Positions 25,453-33,673 of a stretch of DNA of 64,000 nucleotides are shown in pieces. Numbering within the stretch: the stretch's first letter is position 1; each line of letters begins with the position of its first letter. Made by a program: the position numbers and the translations under genes. The DNA is taken from positions 1-64,000 of the forward strand of contig CAZLBP010000005.1 of NCBI GenBank assembly GCA_964557855.1, given 5' to 3'. Below the pieces are notes generated by a model. The model made no database searches and was not told where the DNA came from. It worked only from the letters and a program-made list of their open reading frames with translations. This DNA comes from JAJRZL01 sp964557855 (GTDB lineage: Bacteria; Zixibacteria; MSB-5A5; GN15; FEB-12).

Positions 25453-26457
25453 ATGGCTGATGAGGATAAGAAACAGGAGTCAACTGGGGCAAATGTAATA
25501 TCCGACAAAGATAGATTCAAGTATATAGGTTTTGAGGTCTTTCCGGGGAAGCCGAAGGACCTGTTCAAATCCGAGGCCGAACGCGAGAAACTGGTTGAAC
25601 GGGTTATCCAGAGACGACAGGCCGGCAGGATTCGCGAAGACTGCACGTTGCTGGAGAAACGAGTCTCGGGCAGCGACCGGATCGTTTTGACTCTGGCCTG
25701 TATCGTTATTCTGGCCAGCCTGTTCGTGCCGTGGTATGGCGTCTACAATGAGGTTGAACTCACCGGCGGTGAACCGGCGGCCGGTATTGCAGATACGTCC
25801 ATGCTGGCGGCGGTAGAAGATACACTGGCGGATTCGCTATGGGCCGACAGTCTTGAACTCGAACCGGTTCGACCTGATCTCGAGGAGGTCCTGGACGATC
25901 CGGCCGGTGACGAAGCTCCCGTCGAACCGGAACCAGGGGAGCCCGTCACGGACGAGGGCATGGAACTCACTACCGAGGAGCGCGGCCCCTCAGAAGAAGT
26001 GTTGCATGGCTATGTGGCCAGAAAGAAGATCTACAAGGAACACAGCCGGGTATCCGCAATCGGCGCCTTCGTCGCCATCGGATCTCTGGCCTCACACGTG
26101 TTCTCGTCCGGGGTCGTGCTTATGTTTACCGGAGCGCTCTTTATTGTCTATATGCTCCTCTGTATCGGCTTGCCGGCGTATACGCTGGTGGGGCTGTATG
26201 CGGGAAAGATGTCCGAGGACGACCGGGCTTTACGGTTAAAGAAAGTCCTGCGCTACAACTGGCTGCCCCTGGTTATATTCGTGGTTTGCTTCTTTGTCTC
26301 GTTTCTTGGTGCTGATTACGGATTCGATGCCGCTGCATTGTATTCCAGCCTGGGCGATAGCTACGGGATCGGCGCCTTCTTCGTGACATTGAATTGGGGA
26401 GTGTACGTTTCACTGGCCGCTTTCATACTGGTGGCGGTCAAAGGTGCTGAAATCTAA
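25453..26457 (+). CDS. Polytopic membrane protein with acidic periplasmic loop
   Basis: A 334-residue protein with a charged cytosolic N-terminal part (residues 1-70) and a membrane helix near 75-97. An Asp/Glu/Pro-rich loop follows (about 100-190), then four or five further helices up to the C terminus. It resembles no named family to me. Its position between the TPR protein and ExbB suggests an accessory of the same energy-transducing complex (inference from context only). Confidence 0.7.
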   Translation: MADEDKKQESTGANVISDKDRFKYIGFEVFPGKPKDLFKSEAEREKLVERVIQRRQAGRIREDCTLLEKRVSGSDRIVLTLACIVILASLFVPWYGVYNEVELTGGEPAAGIADTSMLAAVEDTLADSLWADSLELEPVRPDLEEVLDDPAGDEAPVEPEPGEPVTDEGMELTTEERGPSEEVLHGYVARKKIYKEHSRVSAIGAFVAIGSLASHVFSSGVVLMFTGALFIVYMLLCIGLPAYTLVGLYAGKMSEDDRALRLKKVLRYNWLPLVIFVVCFFVSFLGADYGFDAAALYSSLGDSYGIGAFFVTLNWGVYVSLAAFILVAVKGAEI

Positions 26458-26495
26458 GTTGATGATGATATTTCAAAAGTTGGAGGATTCTTCAA

Positions 26496-27254
26496 GTGGT
26501 TAAACAGACGATCTTTGTGACATTAAACGCTATTGTCGCATTCGCCATTGGTGCCGGTCTGTATTTCGGGGTCTTCAGAACATCCGAAAACCCGATTGTC
26601 CACTCTATTTATCAGGGTGGGTACCTGGTTATCGTGCTTATCATGATTCTGATCATGCTCATGATCTTTGTCGTTGAACGCTATCTGTCGCTATACCGAG
26701 TCGCCAAAGGCAAAGGCTCGGTGCAGGTCTTTTTCAAGAAGCTCGTAACTTTGATTCAGGATGACGACTATGACAGTGCCCTGGCCGCCTGTGACAAGCA
26801 GCGCGGCACCACCGCCAACGTCCTGCGGGCCGGCATTGAGCGCTATCGGGAAGTCAAAGATAACCCCGAGTACAACCCCGAAAAGAGAATCAACTTGACC
26901 CAGTCGGCTATCGAAGAAGCCAATGCACTGGAAGGTCCGCTGTTGGAGCGCAACCTCATTGCCATGTCGACTATTGCCTCGATCGCCACCATGGTCGGTC
27001 TGTTAGGTACCACTATCGGCATGATCCGTGCCTTCGCAGCCACCGGTAACGTCGAAGGCGGCGTGATCGACGCTCAGCAGCTGGCTGTGGGTATTTCGGA
27101 GGCCCTCGTTAATACGGCCGGCGGACTGACCTCCGGTATTTTGGGAATCTTTTTCTACAACTTCTTTGTTAATAAGGTAGATGCGTTTAATTACACGACT
27201 GACGAAGCGACCTTCGAGGTCCTTCAAATACTAAAGGCAAAACAGGGAATCTAA
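26496..27254 (+). CDS. exbB: MotA/TolQ/ExbB proton channel family protein
   Basis: Inner-membrane proton-channel subunit of 252 residues with four hydrophobic segments (about 5-25, 37-62, 145-172 and 190-220). The family stretch STIASIATMVGLLGTTIGMIRAF is followed by GISEALVNTAGGL. The GTG start follows a GGAGG site. It precedes two exbD genes and tonB, so it should power TonB-dependent transport. A TolQ role is possible but less likely without TolA/TolB/Pal nearby. Confidence 0.93.
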   Translation: MVKQTIFVTLNAIVAFAIGAGLYFGVFRTSENPIVHSIYQGGYLVIVLIMILIMLMIFVVERYLSLYRVAKGKGSVQVFFKKLVTLIQDDDYDSALAACDKQRGTTANVLRAGIERYREVKDNPEYNPEKRINLTQSAIEEANALEGPLLERNLIAMSTIASIATMVGLLGTTIGMIRAFAATGNVEGGVIDAQQLAVGISEALVNTAGGLTSGILGIFFYNFFVNKVDAFNYTTDEATFEVLQILKAKQGI

Positions 27255-27257
27255 CCC

Positions 27258-27728
27258 ATGGCGAAACGTCGTATCTCTATCCGGATCGATATGACACCGA
27301 TGGTGGACATCGCCTTTCTGCTGCTTATCTTCTATATGGCCACGACCCAGTTCAAACCACCGGAAGCACGGGCGGTCGAACTGCCGACGTCCCATTCGAT
27401 GATTGAGTTGCCGGACAAGGACATTATCAATATCACGGTAACGAAGTACGATTCCATTTACGTGGATTACGTCGAGAAAGTGACCATTAATATCGACGGT
27501 CAGGACGTGGAAACGAAAGGACGTATTGTCCGGACTTGCGATAAATACGACGTCTCGGTTGAGATCAACAAAGCCCGCGCCAAGAACCGAAAGGCGCTGA
27601 TCGTGATCAAGGCCGACCGACGAGCGAGCTACGGTATTATGGATGACGTCATGACGTCCATGCAGGAAAACCATCTCGAGCGGTTCCTGATCATTACCGA
27701 CAAGGAGACAACCGCGGCGGAAGCGTAA
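27258..27728 (+). CDS. exbD: ExbD/TolR family protein (first copy)
   Basis: A 156-residue protein with one transmembrane helix holding the proton-path Asp in the motif DMTPMVDIAFLLLIFYM (residues 9-25), then a periplasmic domain ending in the conserved VLIVIKADR-like strand (here ALIVIKADRRASY). It starts 3 bp after the exbB stop, so the two are tightly coupled. It forms the stator with ExbB. Confidence 0.92.
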   Translation: MAKRRISIRIDMTPMVDIAFLLLIFYMATTQFKPPEARAVELPTSHSMIELPDKDIINITVTKYDSIYVDYVEKVTINIDGQDVETKGRIVRTCDKYDVSVEINKARAKNRKALIVIKADRRASYGIMDDVMTSMQENHLERFLIITDKETTAAEA

Positions 27729-27807
27729 ATTCCTGGGAAGAAATCCGACGTTGGCTGGTAAAAAGACTATAGATGGCTGAAACTCTGAGAGGAGAGTGAG
27801 ATAGTCC

Positions 27808-28464
27808 ATGGCCGGTGAAGTAGTAGAACGAGAGAAAAAGAGCGGTAAAAAAGGATTACGAAGACAGAAACGACGAATCTCCATCCGTATCGACATGACG
27901 CCGATGGTGGATATCGCGTTTCTGCTTTTGATCTTCTATATGGTCACGACGGTTTTCGCCATGCCCCAGGCTATGGAAATCAATCTGCCTCCTGCGGACG
28001 ACATGAATACTGAACTGGAGGTCAAGGAGTCGAATTTGCTCACGATTCGCGTTGATGACGAAGGCCGGTTTTTCTGGAATTTGAGAACACCGTCACCCGA
28101 GAATCTACCCAAGCTGTTGCCTTCTCATCCCAACACTCCCGACACGGTGGTTTACAGACTCTGGCCCGACACGCTGCGCGGACTTTTACTGGAACAGAAC
28201 CGGGAGAACAACAGGTTGAATACGTTAGTTCTTATCCACGAAGAAGCTACGTATGCCGATATGGTCAATATCCTTGACGAAATCGACTTGATCGAGCGCT
28301 CCTGGAACAAGTACCTGGCCGATGAACTCGACAAGAAAGTGGACGAGTTGACCAAAGAAGACGGCAAGTTCTCCTACCGCTATGCCATTGGTGACTGGGA
28401 AGATAAAGACGACCGCATCATAGCCGCCGCCCTCGATGCGGCCATGGCAGGAGGTGAGATGTAA
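27808..28464 (+). CDS. exbD: ExbD/TolR family protein (second copy)
   Basis: A 218-residue paralogue of the preceding gene. A basic N-terminal extension (residues 1-25) precedes the helix with DMTPMVDIAFLLLIFYMV. The periplasmic domain is longer than in the first copy, with an acidic C-terminal tail. The periplasmic halves of the two copies differ strongly while the helices are almost identical, so they probably form a heteromeric stator or serve different TonB proteins. Its stop overlaps the tonB start by one base. Confidence 0.9.
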   Translation: MAGEVVEREKKSGKKGLRRQKRRISIRIDMTPMVDIAFLLLIFYMVTTVFAMPQAMEINLPPADDMNTELEVKESNLLTIRVDDEGRFFWNLRTPSPENLPKLLPSHPNTPDTVVYRLWPDTLRGLLLEQNRENNRLNTLVLIHEEATYADMVNILDEIDLIERSWNKYLADELDKKVDELTKEDGKFSYRYAIGDWEDKDDRIIAAALDAAMAGGEM

Positions 28465-29198
28465 TGGCTACGAGATCTAATGCCCTCTGGTCTCCCTACG
28501 GCGCTCACGAGCTAAAAGCCAAGTACCAGATGAATTTCAGCCTGGGCACACTGCTCACTCTCTCTTTCGTATTGCTGATTTTGGCCGTGAGTTGGATCAT
28601 CAGCAGCTTGGGTGAGGAAGACTACAGCAATGTGCCGTCTGTCGTCATTAAGACCGTGGCCGATCTCGGCCCGCCGCCCAGTGTCGCCAAGAAACCTCCA
28701 CAGGTGCAGGTGAGCCAGCCGCAGGTGGCCGCACCCAAGGTCGGTATCCCGAAACCGGTTGCCGATGAAGAAGTGATCGATGATGACGTCGTCCTGGCCA
28801 CCCGAGAAGAATTAGCTGAAATCGTGGCTCCGGACATTACGGCCTCATCTGATGGTTCCGGTGACATCGTCGTGGACATTCAGGATGACGACTATCTGCC
28901 GGCCCCGGACGAGTTCGTTCCGGTCGAGGTTCAGCCGGAGATGATTTACGAACATGAACCGTCATACCCTCGCCTCGCAGAACAAGCCGGGATCACCGGC
29001 CGGGTGTACGTCAAGGCCCTGGTCGACGAGGAAGGTAACGTATTAAGGGCCATGGTTGCGAAGTCTTCCGGCACCGAATCACTGGACGAGGCCGCGATCG
29101 AGGCGGCCTATCATAACAAGTTCAAACCCGGGATTCAAAACGGTCGACCGGTCAAAGTCTGGGTGACATACAAAGTTGATTTTGTGCTGGACAACTAG
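28464..29198 (+). CDS. tonB: TonB family energy transducer (first copy)
   Basis: A 244-residue protein with cytosolic N terminus (SPYGAHELKAKYQMN), one membrane helix (about residues 30-52), a Pro/Val/Lys-rich periplasmic linker and a C-terminal TonB domain (about 155-244). The TonB domain includes YPRLAEQAGITGRVYVKALV, the pattern DEAAIEAAYHNKFKPGIQNG and a final beta strand. It starts one base inside the end of the second exbD and is closed by an intrinsic terminator at 29239. It transmits proton-motive force to outer-membrane transporters. Confidence 0.93.
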   Translation: MATRSNALWSPYGAHELKAKYQMNFSLGTLLTLSFVLLILAVSWIISSLGEEDYSNVPSVVIKTVADLGPPPSVAKKPPQVQVSQPQVAAPKVGIPKPVADEEVIDDDVVLATREELAEIVAPDITASSDGSGDIVVDIQDDDYLPAPDEFVPVEVQPEMIYEHEPSYPRLAEQAGITGRVYVKALVDEEGNVLRAMVAKSSGTESLDEAAIEAAYHNKFKPGIQNGRPVKVWVTYKVDFVLDN

Positions 29199-29238
29199 CA
29201 CCACCGACAAACTACACATCTAAAGAAGTCTATTATGA

Positions 29239-29266
29239 CCCCGGTTCTCACGCCGGGGTGTTTTTT
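29239..29266 (+). terminator. Intrinsic terminator after the first tonB
   Basis: CCCCGG (29239-29244), an 8-base loop, CCGGGG (29253-29258), then TG and six T. The stem-loop with T-run separates the two tonB genes. Confidence 0.8.
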
Positions 29267-29444
29267 GGGGGGCCTTCGAAAGAAGAGAATCCCGTCTCTT
29301 CCGAGCTTTCAACCAATTTTGCATTGAGCAGAAGCGCCGTGACCTGCGTCTCTTCTATGACGCAGGGGAGGCAGATTTTCAGTGTTGTTCTCTTCTCCGC
29401 CGGCAGACTGGAAGCAAACCACCATGATGAAGGAGGGTACTATT

Positions 29445-30185
29445 ATGTCGACGAGCCACAACGCACTGTATATGCCCTACGGGGCGTATGAGCTAAAATC
29501 GTCCTATCAGCGGAATATGCTCGTAGGTACTGTGATCGTCTGCCTGATCGTGTTGTCGGGCCTTTTCCTGGCTTGGTCATTATCGGTGCTTTCGGGTCCG
29601 GGCTCGACGCCTGATCCCGGTGGTACTGAGAAGCCGATTATCACTGTGATCGATATTCCCAATCCGGTATCGATCCAGAAGATGCGAACGAGACCCGAAG
29701 TAAGCACCCCGCCTGCCGCCAATGTCGATGTCGGAATTCCGAAGCCCGTCCCGGATGATAGTTTCGAAGACGAAGGCGTCATGCTGATTTCGCGGGACGA
29801 ATTGGCGGACCTGATTGATGGCACGGACGCCCTGCACGGAGGACTGGAGCATGTCGCTGTCTATGAAGATCCGCCTGCCGAACAGTGGACAATGGACTCC
29901 TTCGTTGTGGCTGAAATCCGGCCCGAAATGATTTACAGGCACTTACCCAGGTATCCGCGCCTGCTGGAGCAGGCCGGCATCACAGGCGATGTGGTAGTAT
30001 GGGCGCTGGTCAACGAGAAGGGCGAGGTGGCAGAGGCCCGGGTTTTCAAGTCGTCCGGCTCAGAGGGACTGGACGAAGCCGCTGTGGCAGCAGCTTATCT
30101 GTGCAGGTACAGTCCGGGCATACAAAACGGCCGGCCGATCAAAGTACCGGTCATATACTCGGTCGAGTTTCGGCTGGAGGGTTAG
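29445..30185 (+). CDS. TonB family energy transducer (second copy)
   Basis: A 246-residue paralogue of the preceding TonB with the same layout: N-terminal MPYGAYELKSSYQRN, membrane helix (about residues 26-48), linker and TonB C-terminal domain (about 160-246) containing YPRLLEQAGITGDVVVWALV. The start is the ATG at 29445, 8 bp after AAGGAGG. Because a terminator stands between the two tonB genes, this copy may be separately transcribed. Sequence identity is high in the N terminus and C-terminal domain and low in the linker, pointing to a duplication with altered reach or partner. Confidence 0.9.
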   Translation: MSTSHNALYMPYGAYELKSSYQRNMLVGTVIVCLIVLSGLFLAWSLSVLSGPGSTPDPGGTEKPIITVIDIPNPVSIQKMRTRPEVSTPPAANVDVGIPKPVPDDSFEDEGVMLISRDELADLIDGTDALHGGLEHVAVYEDPPAEQWTMDSFVVAEIRPEMIYRHLPRYPRLLEQAGITGDVVVWALVNEKGEVAEARVFKSSGSEGLDEAAVAAAYLCRYSPGIQNGRPIKVPVIYSVEFRLEG

Positions 30186-30275
30186 TTCGATCGCCTAACA
30201 TAAAGTTTAACAAGTAGTTAACCTGTTTCAGTCTCTCGGAAGCGACGTTTATTCAACTTAAAGGGTATTTTTCGC

Positions 30276-30304
30276 TTGACAAGGGCACAAATGTGCAGTA
30301 TTCT
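30276..30304 (+). promoter_or_regulatory. Sigma-70-type promoter of the zinc-ribbon/helicase pair
   Basis: TTGACA (30276-30281) and TATTCT (30299-30304) with 17-bp spacing, about 45 bp before the zinc-ribbon gene start. Confidence 0.6.
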
Positions 30305-30348
30305 ACCCCCAGGCCGATAAACAACACTAATCCGACAAGGAGTTGAAT

Positions 30349-30630
30349 ATGCTGCAACCGGATGCGAACTGCTTTGAGAAAACAACACACCCTGGGAATG
30401 AGTACCGTTTTGACATATCCAGTCTGTCCCGACAGAGTCAGAACACAATCGATGGTCCATTAAACGAATGTGACGGGTCTCCGCTATTGGATATGTGTGA
30501 CATTGAGCCCCAGTCTGATGAAGTTTGCTGTTATGTCAATGCCGCCACTTGTCCGGATTGTGGCGCCGGCATGGTTCGTCAGGGAATTTGCTTCACGTGC
30601 TTATCATGCGGCTGGGGTGCTTGCGGATGA
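30349..30630 (+). CDS. Small zinc-ribbon protein resembling the C-terminal tail of NrdJ
   Basis: A 93-residue protein whose last 28 residues, CPDCGAGMVRQGICFTCLSCGW, contain two CxxC pairs and closely resemble the cysteine-rich C terminus of B12-dependent ribonucleotide reductase. The rest is acidic and carries four more Cys residues but no reductase domain. I start at the ATG at 30349, 6 bp after AAGGAG. The helicase gene begins 23 bp downstream, so the two are probably co-transcribed. The function is unknown; nucleic-acid or protein binding by the zinc ribbon is a guess. Confidence 0.65.
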   Translation: MLQPDANCFEKTTHPGNEYRFDISSLSRQSQNTIDGPLNECDGSPLLDMCDIEPQSDEVCCYVNAATCPDCGAGMVRQGICFTCLSCGWGACG

Positions 30631-30653
30631 TTTTCAGTTGAAGCGAGGACGTG

Positions 30654-33368
30654 ATGAAACTACAGGACCTCCAGAAATGGGGGATTCCCCCTCGGATAAT
30701 TGAAGCCTGGTCGAAGCGTCAGGGCGACCGCTTACTGCCGATACAAAACCGGGCCGTCCGCCGGGGTCTGCTCCGACGGCCGATCGATGATTCTTCCGAT
30801 GAATCGTTTCGCTTTGTCATCTCCGCTCCCACCGCCTCGGGCAAGTCATTCTGCGCCGAGCTGGCAATGGCTCAGGCTCTTCTGAATCGACAGAAAACGG
30901 TCTTGTTGTTTCCTCTGAAGTCACTTGCCGAACAGAAGTATCGCAGTTTTATGTCGACCTACGGGCCGCTTGGGGTTAAATGCCTTATTGCCTCCGGTGA
31001 TCACCCTGAAAATGATACTGCGTTCTCGCAGGGCGACTACCAGGTGGCGGTCGCTATCTATGAAAAGTTCGATCTGCTGCTCACCGCCAACCTGGATGCC
31101 TTGAGCAATATCGGCTTGGTGGTTATTGACGAGATTCAGACCGTAGGCGAGCCGGGCAGAGGCGCCGTACTGGAGCGGCTGCTTACCAAAATCCTGGCTT
31201 CGGTATACGTACCGTCACTGGTTGCTCTCTCGGCGGTAATTGCCGATAAGGACTCGGCCGCAGGTCGCCTTGCCGATTGGCTGGGAGCGGTATTGATCCA
31301 GGAAACAACTCGTCCGCTCGATCTCTTCCGTGGAGTGGCGGCTGAAGGTTCGTTTCGATATCGTTCGTTTAATGACGAGGTCGATGGCTCTGAGCCCTTC
31401 CAAACCGCCCAGGCGGGGGAAGATAACTTTGATTCATTCGTCCGGCAATTGAAATCCTGCAGCGCTTCGACCCTGGTATTTCTTAAATCCCGTCGCGAAA
31501 CAGTTGAGAATGCATTCCGTTTGGCAGCCTCGGTCAACTGGCCGCCGGCGACACAGGCTTTGGAGGCGCTGGCCGAAGAAGAGCCGTCGTTCCTCATTCG
31601 CACCTTGCGGCAGACTCTCAGCCGGGGGGTAGCTTTTCACAACGCCGATCTATCCCAGAAACAGCGCTTCATTATCGAAGAAGCATTTACCAACAAAACA
31701 ATTATGGTAATATTCTCAACCACTACTTTAGCTATGGGGGTGGATCTCCCGGCCGACACCGTGTATCTGGAAACCCTCAAGTACGCCCAGGGCGCCTATG
31801 ATGATCGACCCGTGTTGGTGCCGGTCAGCCGGGCGGAATTCAGCAATATGACCGGTCGAGCCGGACGGCTGGGGCGCGGCGACAACAAACCGGGACGGGC
31901 TATCATGTTGGCAGATTCTGATTTTGACCGGGATGTCCTCTGGGACAACTATATCGCTTTCGATACGTCGCAGTCAATCGAGTCAGTCCTGGGGTGTTCT
32001 CAAATCGGAGACTGGTTATTGAACATGATAGTTTCGGGTTTGATTGGCGATCTCAGTGACTTGCGATCCGTCCTCCCTCAGACATTGTGGGCCAGAACAC
32101 AATCAGAAACTCATAGTATCGAGAGCCTGATTGAATGGCACTTTGAGCCTGCGTTGCGCTCTTTGGTGGAGAAGCACTTTGTAGAAGTCAATAACGAAGA
32201 GAAGTTCGCTCCGACTCCAATCGGACGGGCCGCTGCAATTACAGGGCTGAGTATCGCCCAGGCGAGTCATTTCACCCGGGCCATCAGTGGCGTCTTGCCG
32301 CAAACACCTGACGGATGGACTGCCTTGGCTCTCAGTGCTCCCGATTGGTCGTTGCCGCCGGGTATACTGACTCGATACGAACTGGCCCAAAACCGCATAG
32401 TGAAAGAGCTTTACCGAAAGTATGATAACCTGATTGAGGATATTCGCTTTCTAATCGAAGAAACGAACCTTCGTCAACCTCTCCATTTCAAGACCGCCGG
32501 TCGGCTGAAGAGTCTGCTCGTGCTTCGTGAATGGCGGCGCGGTACGCCTGTCCAGCAGCTCGAGGAACAATTCCAGATTCATCTTGGCCAAATAATGACG
32601 CTGGGAGAAAATGCTGCGCATCTTGTCGTCGGTATGGCTCGGCTGATCGAAGCCACTGAGTATGAATCCCCGGTCAAAGAAACCCTGGGAGCATTGGCGT
32701 TCGGTCTGAGATTCGGTCTGCCTGCCGAACTGCACGACCTGCGCCGGACGTTCGGTGATGCTCTGGTGAGATCAGACTATGTGACGCTGCAGGAAGCCGG
32801 TCTCAGGGATTTGTCAAGTTTGTGTGCAAGCTCCCCCGAAGAGCTGGCCGGGATCATGGGCAATTCCAATAAGCACAAGAACTTCAATGAAATATTGACT
32901 AATCTTAGACAGGAGGTTGATATGCAACCAGGAACACGTACCATGTCGGAAGCAAGGAAAGTGGGGCCGGCGTTGACCACGAAGCCGGAATCGATTGTAG
33001 TCGATGGCAGTCTTGACGGCGAGCGATACTTGATCAGGATCAACGGCTTTCCGGTCCTGTTGACCGGCAAATCATTCAAGTACTTCGTTAAACTGGCTTG
33101 GTCGCGTTTGAACCGGGAATCGGGCTGGATTTACAAAGAGGATATCGAACAGGGTTTTAATCAGGCTCGCTATTTGTATCGAATGAAAAACGAGATCGCT
33201 TCCGGGCTCGATATGGGGTGGCCCGTATTTGAGAATAATCGTCTTGGATACTACCGGTTGAATGCAGACCCTTCCCGGATAAGTCTGGACATCGACAATC
33301 TCAGAAAACATCCGGATTTCGAGCTCCGCAGTATGATTGCCGAGGGAACCGGTGAAACCGTCAATTAA
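30654..33368 (+). CDS. Ski2/Hel308-like DEAD/DEAH-box helicase with C-terminal extension
   Basis: An SF2 helicase of 904 residues. Motif I is APTASGKS (about residue 60), motif II DEIQ, motif III LSAV and motif VI MTGRAGRLGRGD (about 400-411), with a conserved motif IV-V region MVIFSTTTLAMGVDLPA. A winged-helix/ratchet-like region and an HhH-like segment (about 690-745) follow, as in Hel308. Residues 770-904 add a domain resembling an OmpR-type winged helix (LLTGKSFKYFVKLAWSR). The start is ATG 30654 (GTG 30651 is adjacent). A role in DNA repair or RNA processing is plausible but unproven. Confidence 0.8.
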   Translation: MKLQDLQKWGIPPRIIEAWSKRQGDRLLPIQNRAVRRGLLRRPIDDSSDESFRFVISAPTASGKSFCAELAMAQALLNRQKTVLLFPLKSLAEQKYRSFMSTYGPLGVKCLIASGDHPENDTAFSQGDYQVAVAIYEKFDLLLTANLDALSNIGLVVIDEIQTVGEPGRGAVLERLLTKILASVYVPSLVALSAVIADKDSAAGRLADWLGAVLIQETTRPLDLFRGVAAEGSFRYRSFNDEVDGSEPFQTAQAGEDNFDSFVRQLKSCSASTLVFLKSRRETVENAFRLAASVNWPPATQALEALAEEEPSFLIRTLRQTLSRGVAFHNADLSQKQRFIIEEAFTNKTIMVIFSTTTLAMGVDLPADTVYLETLKYAQGAYDDRPVLVPVSRAEFSNMTGRAGRLGRGDNKPGRAIMLADSDFDRDVLWDNYIAFDTSQSIESVLGCSQIGDWLLNMIVSGLIGDLSDLRSVLPQTLWARTQSETHSIESLIEWHFEPALRSLVEKHFVEVNNEEKFAPTPIGRAAAITGLSIAQASHFTRAISGVLPQTPDGWTALALSAPDWSLPPGILTRYELAQNRIVKELYRKYDNLIEDIRFLIEETNLRQPLHFKTAGRLKSLLVLREWRRGTPVQQLEEQFQIHLGQIMTLGENAAHLVVGMARLIEATEYESPVKETLGALAFGLRFGLPAELHDLRRTFGDALVRSDYVTLQEAGLRDLSSLCASSPEELAGIMGNSNKHKNFNEILTNLRQEVDMQPGTRTMSEARKVGPALTTKPESIVVDGSLDGERYLIRINGFPVLLTGKSFKYFVKLAWSRLNRESGWIYKEDIEQGFNQARYLYRMKNEIASGLDMGWPVFENNRLGYYRLNADPSRISLDIDNLRKHPDFELRSMIAEGTGETVN

Positions 33369-33673
33369 AGGTGGCCACCCACTGCTTGCACTCAGGTCCG
33401 CTCGGCTACGAACTGCCCCGCTTTGTTCAACTACGTCACGTTGCAAGTTGAACAGAGAGTTTCGGTCCTTGAACGAGTTTATGAGTTATCCGGGTTAACC
33501 CGTCAATAAAAGCTGCCCCTTACCCATCATTCCACCTCAAACGAACCGGACCACACCAGGCCGGTTCGTTTTTTTGCTGTTGGCTGATACCTTTTGTCCG
33601 ATAAAAGTGTTATATACAGAAGAAACGAACGCTACTCGGAACAGGCAGCGCCAATATCAGAGCATAATTCAGG
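33369..33673. other. Intergenic region between the helicase and the Lon homologue
   Basis: Holds a 12-bp palindrome (CGGGTTAACCCG, 33491-33502) and the terminator at 33539. The 5' part has a GGTGGCCACCCACTGC-like segment similar in look to dispersed sequences near 47673 and 63567. No gene is visible. Confidence 0.4.
33539..33575 (+). terminator. Intrinsic terminator between the helicase and the Lon homologue
   Basis: AAACGAACCGG (33539-33549) pairs with CCGGTTCGTTT (33561-33571) around an 11-base loop and continues into a T-run to 33575. It separates the helicase transcript from the lon-like gene. Confidence 0.85.

Noticed and set aside
29258..29491. Small frame between the two tonB genes
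   Set aside because: It begins inside the terminator and overlaps the ribosome site and start of the second tonB in another frame.
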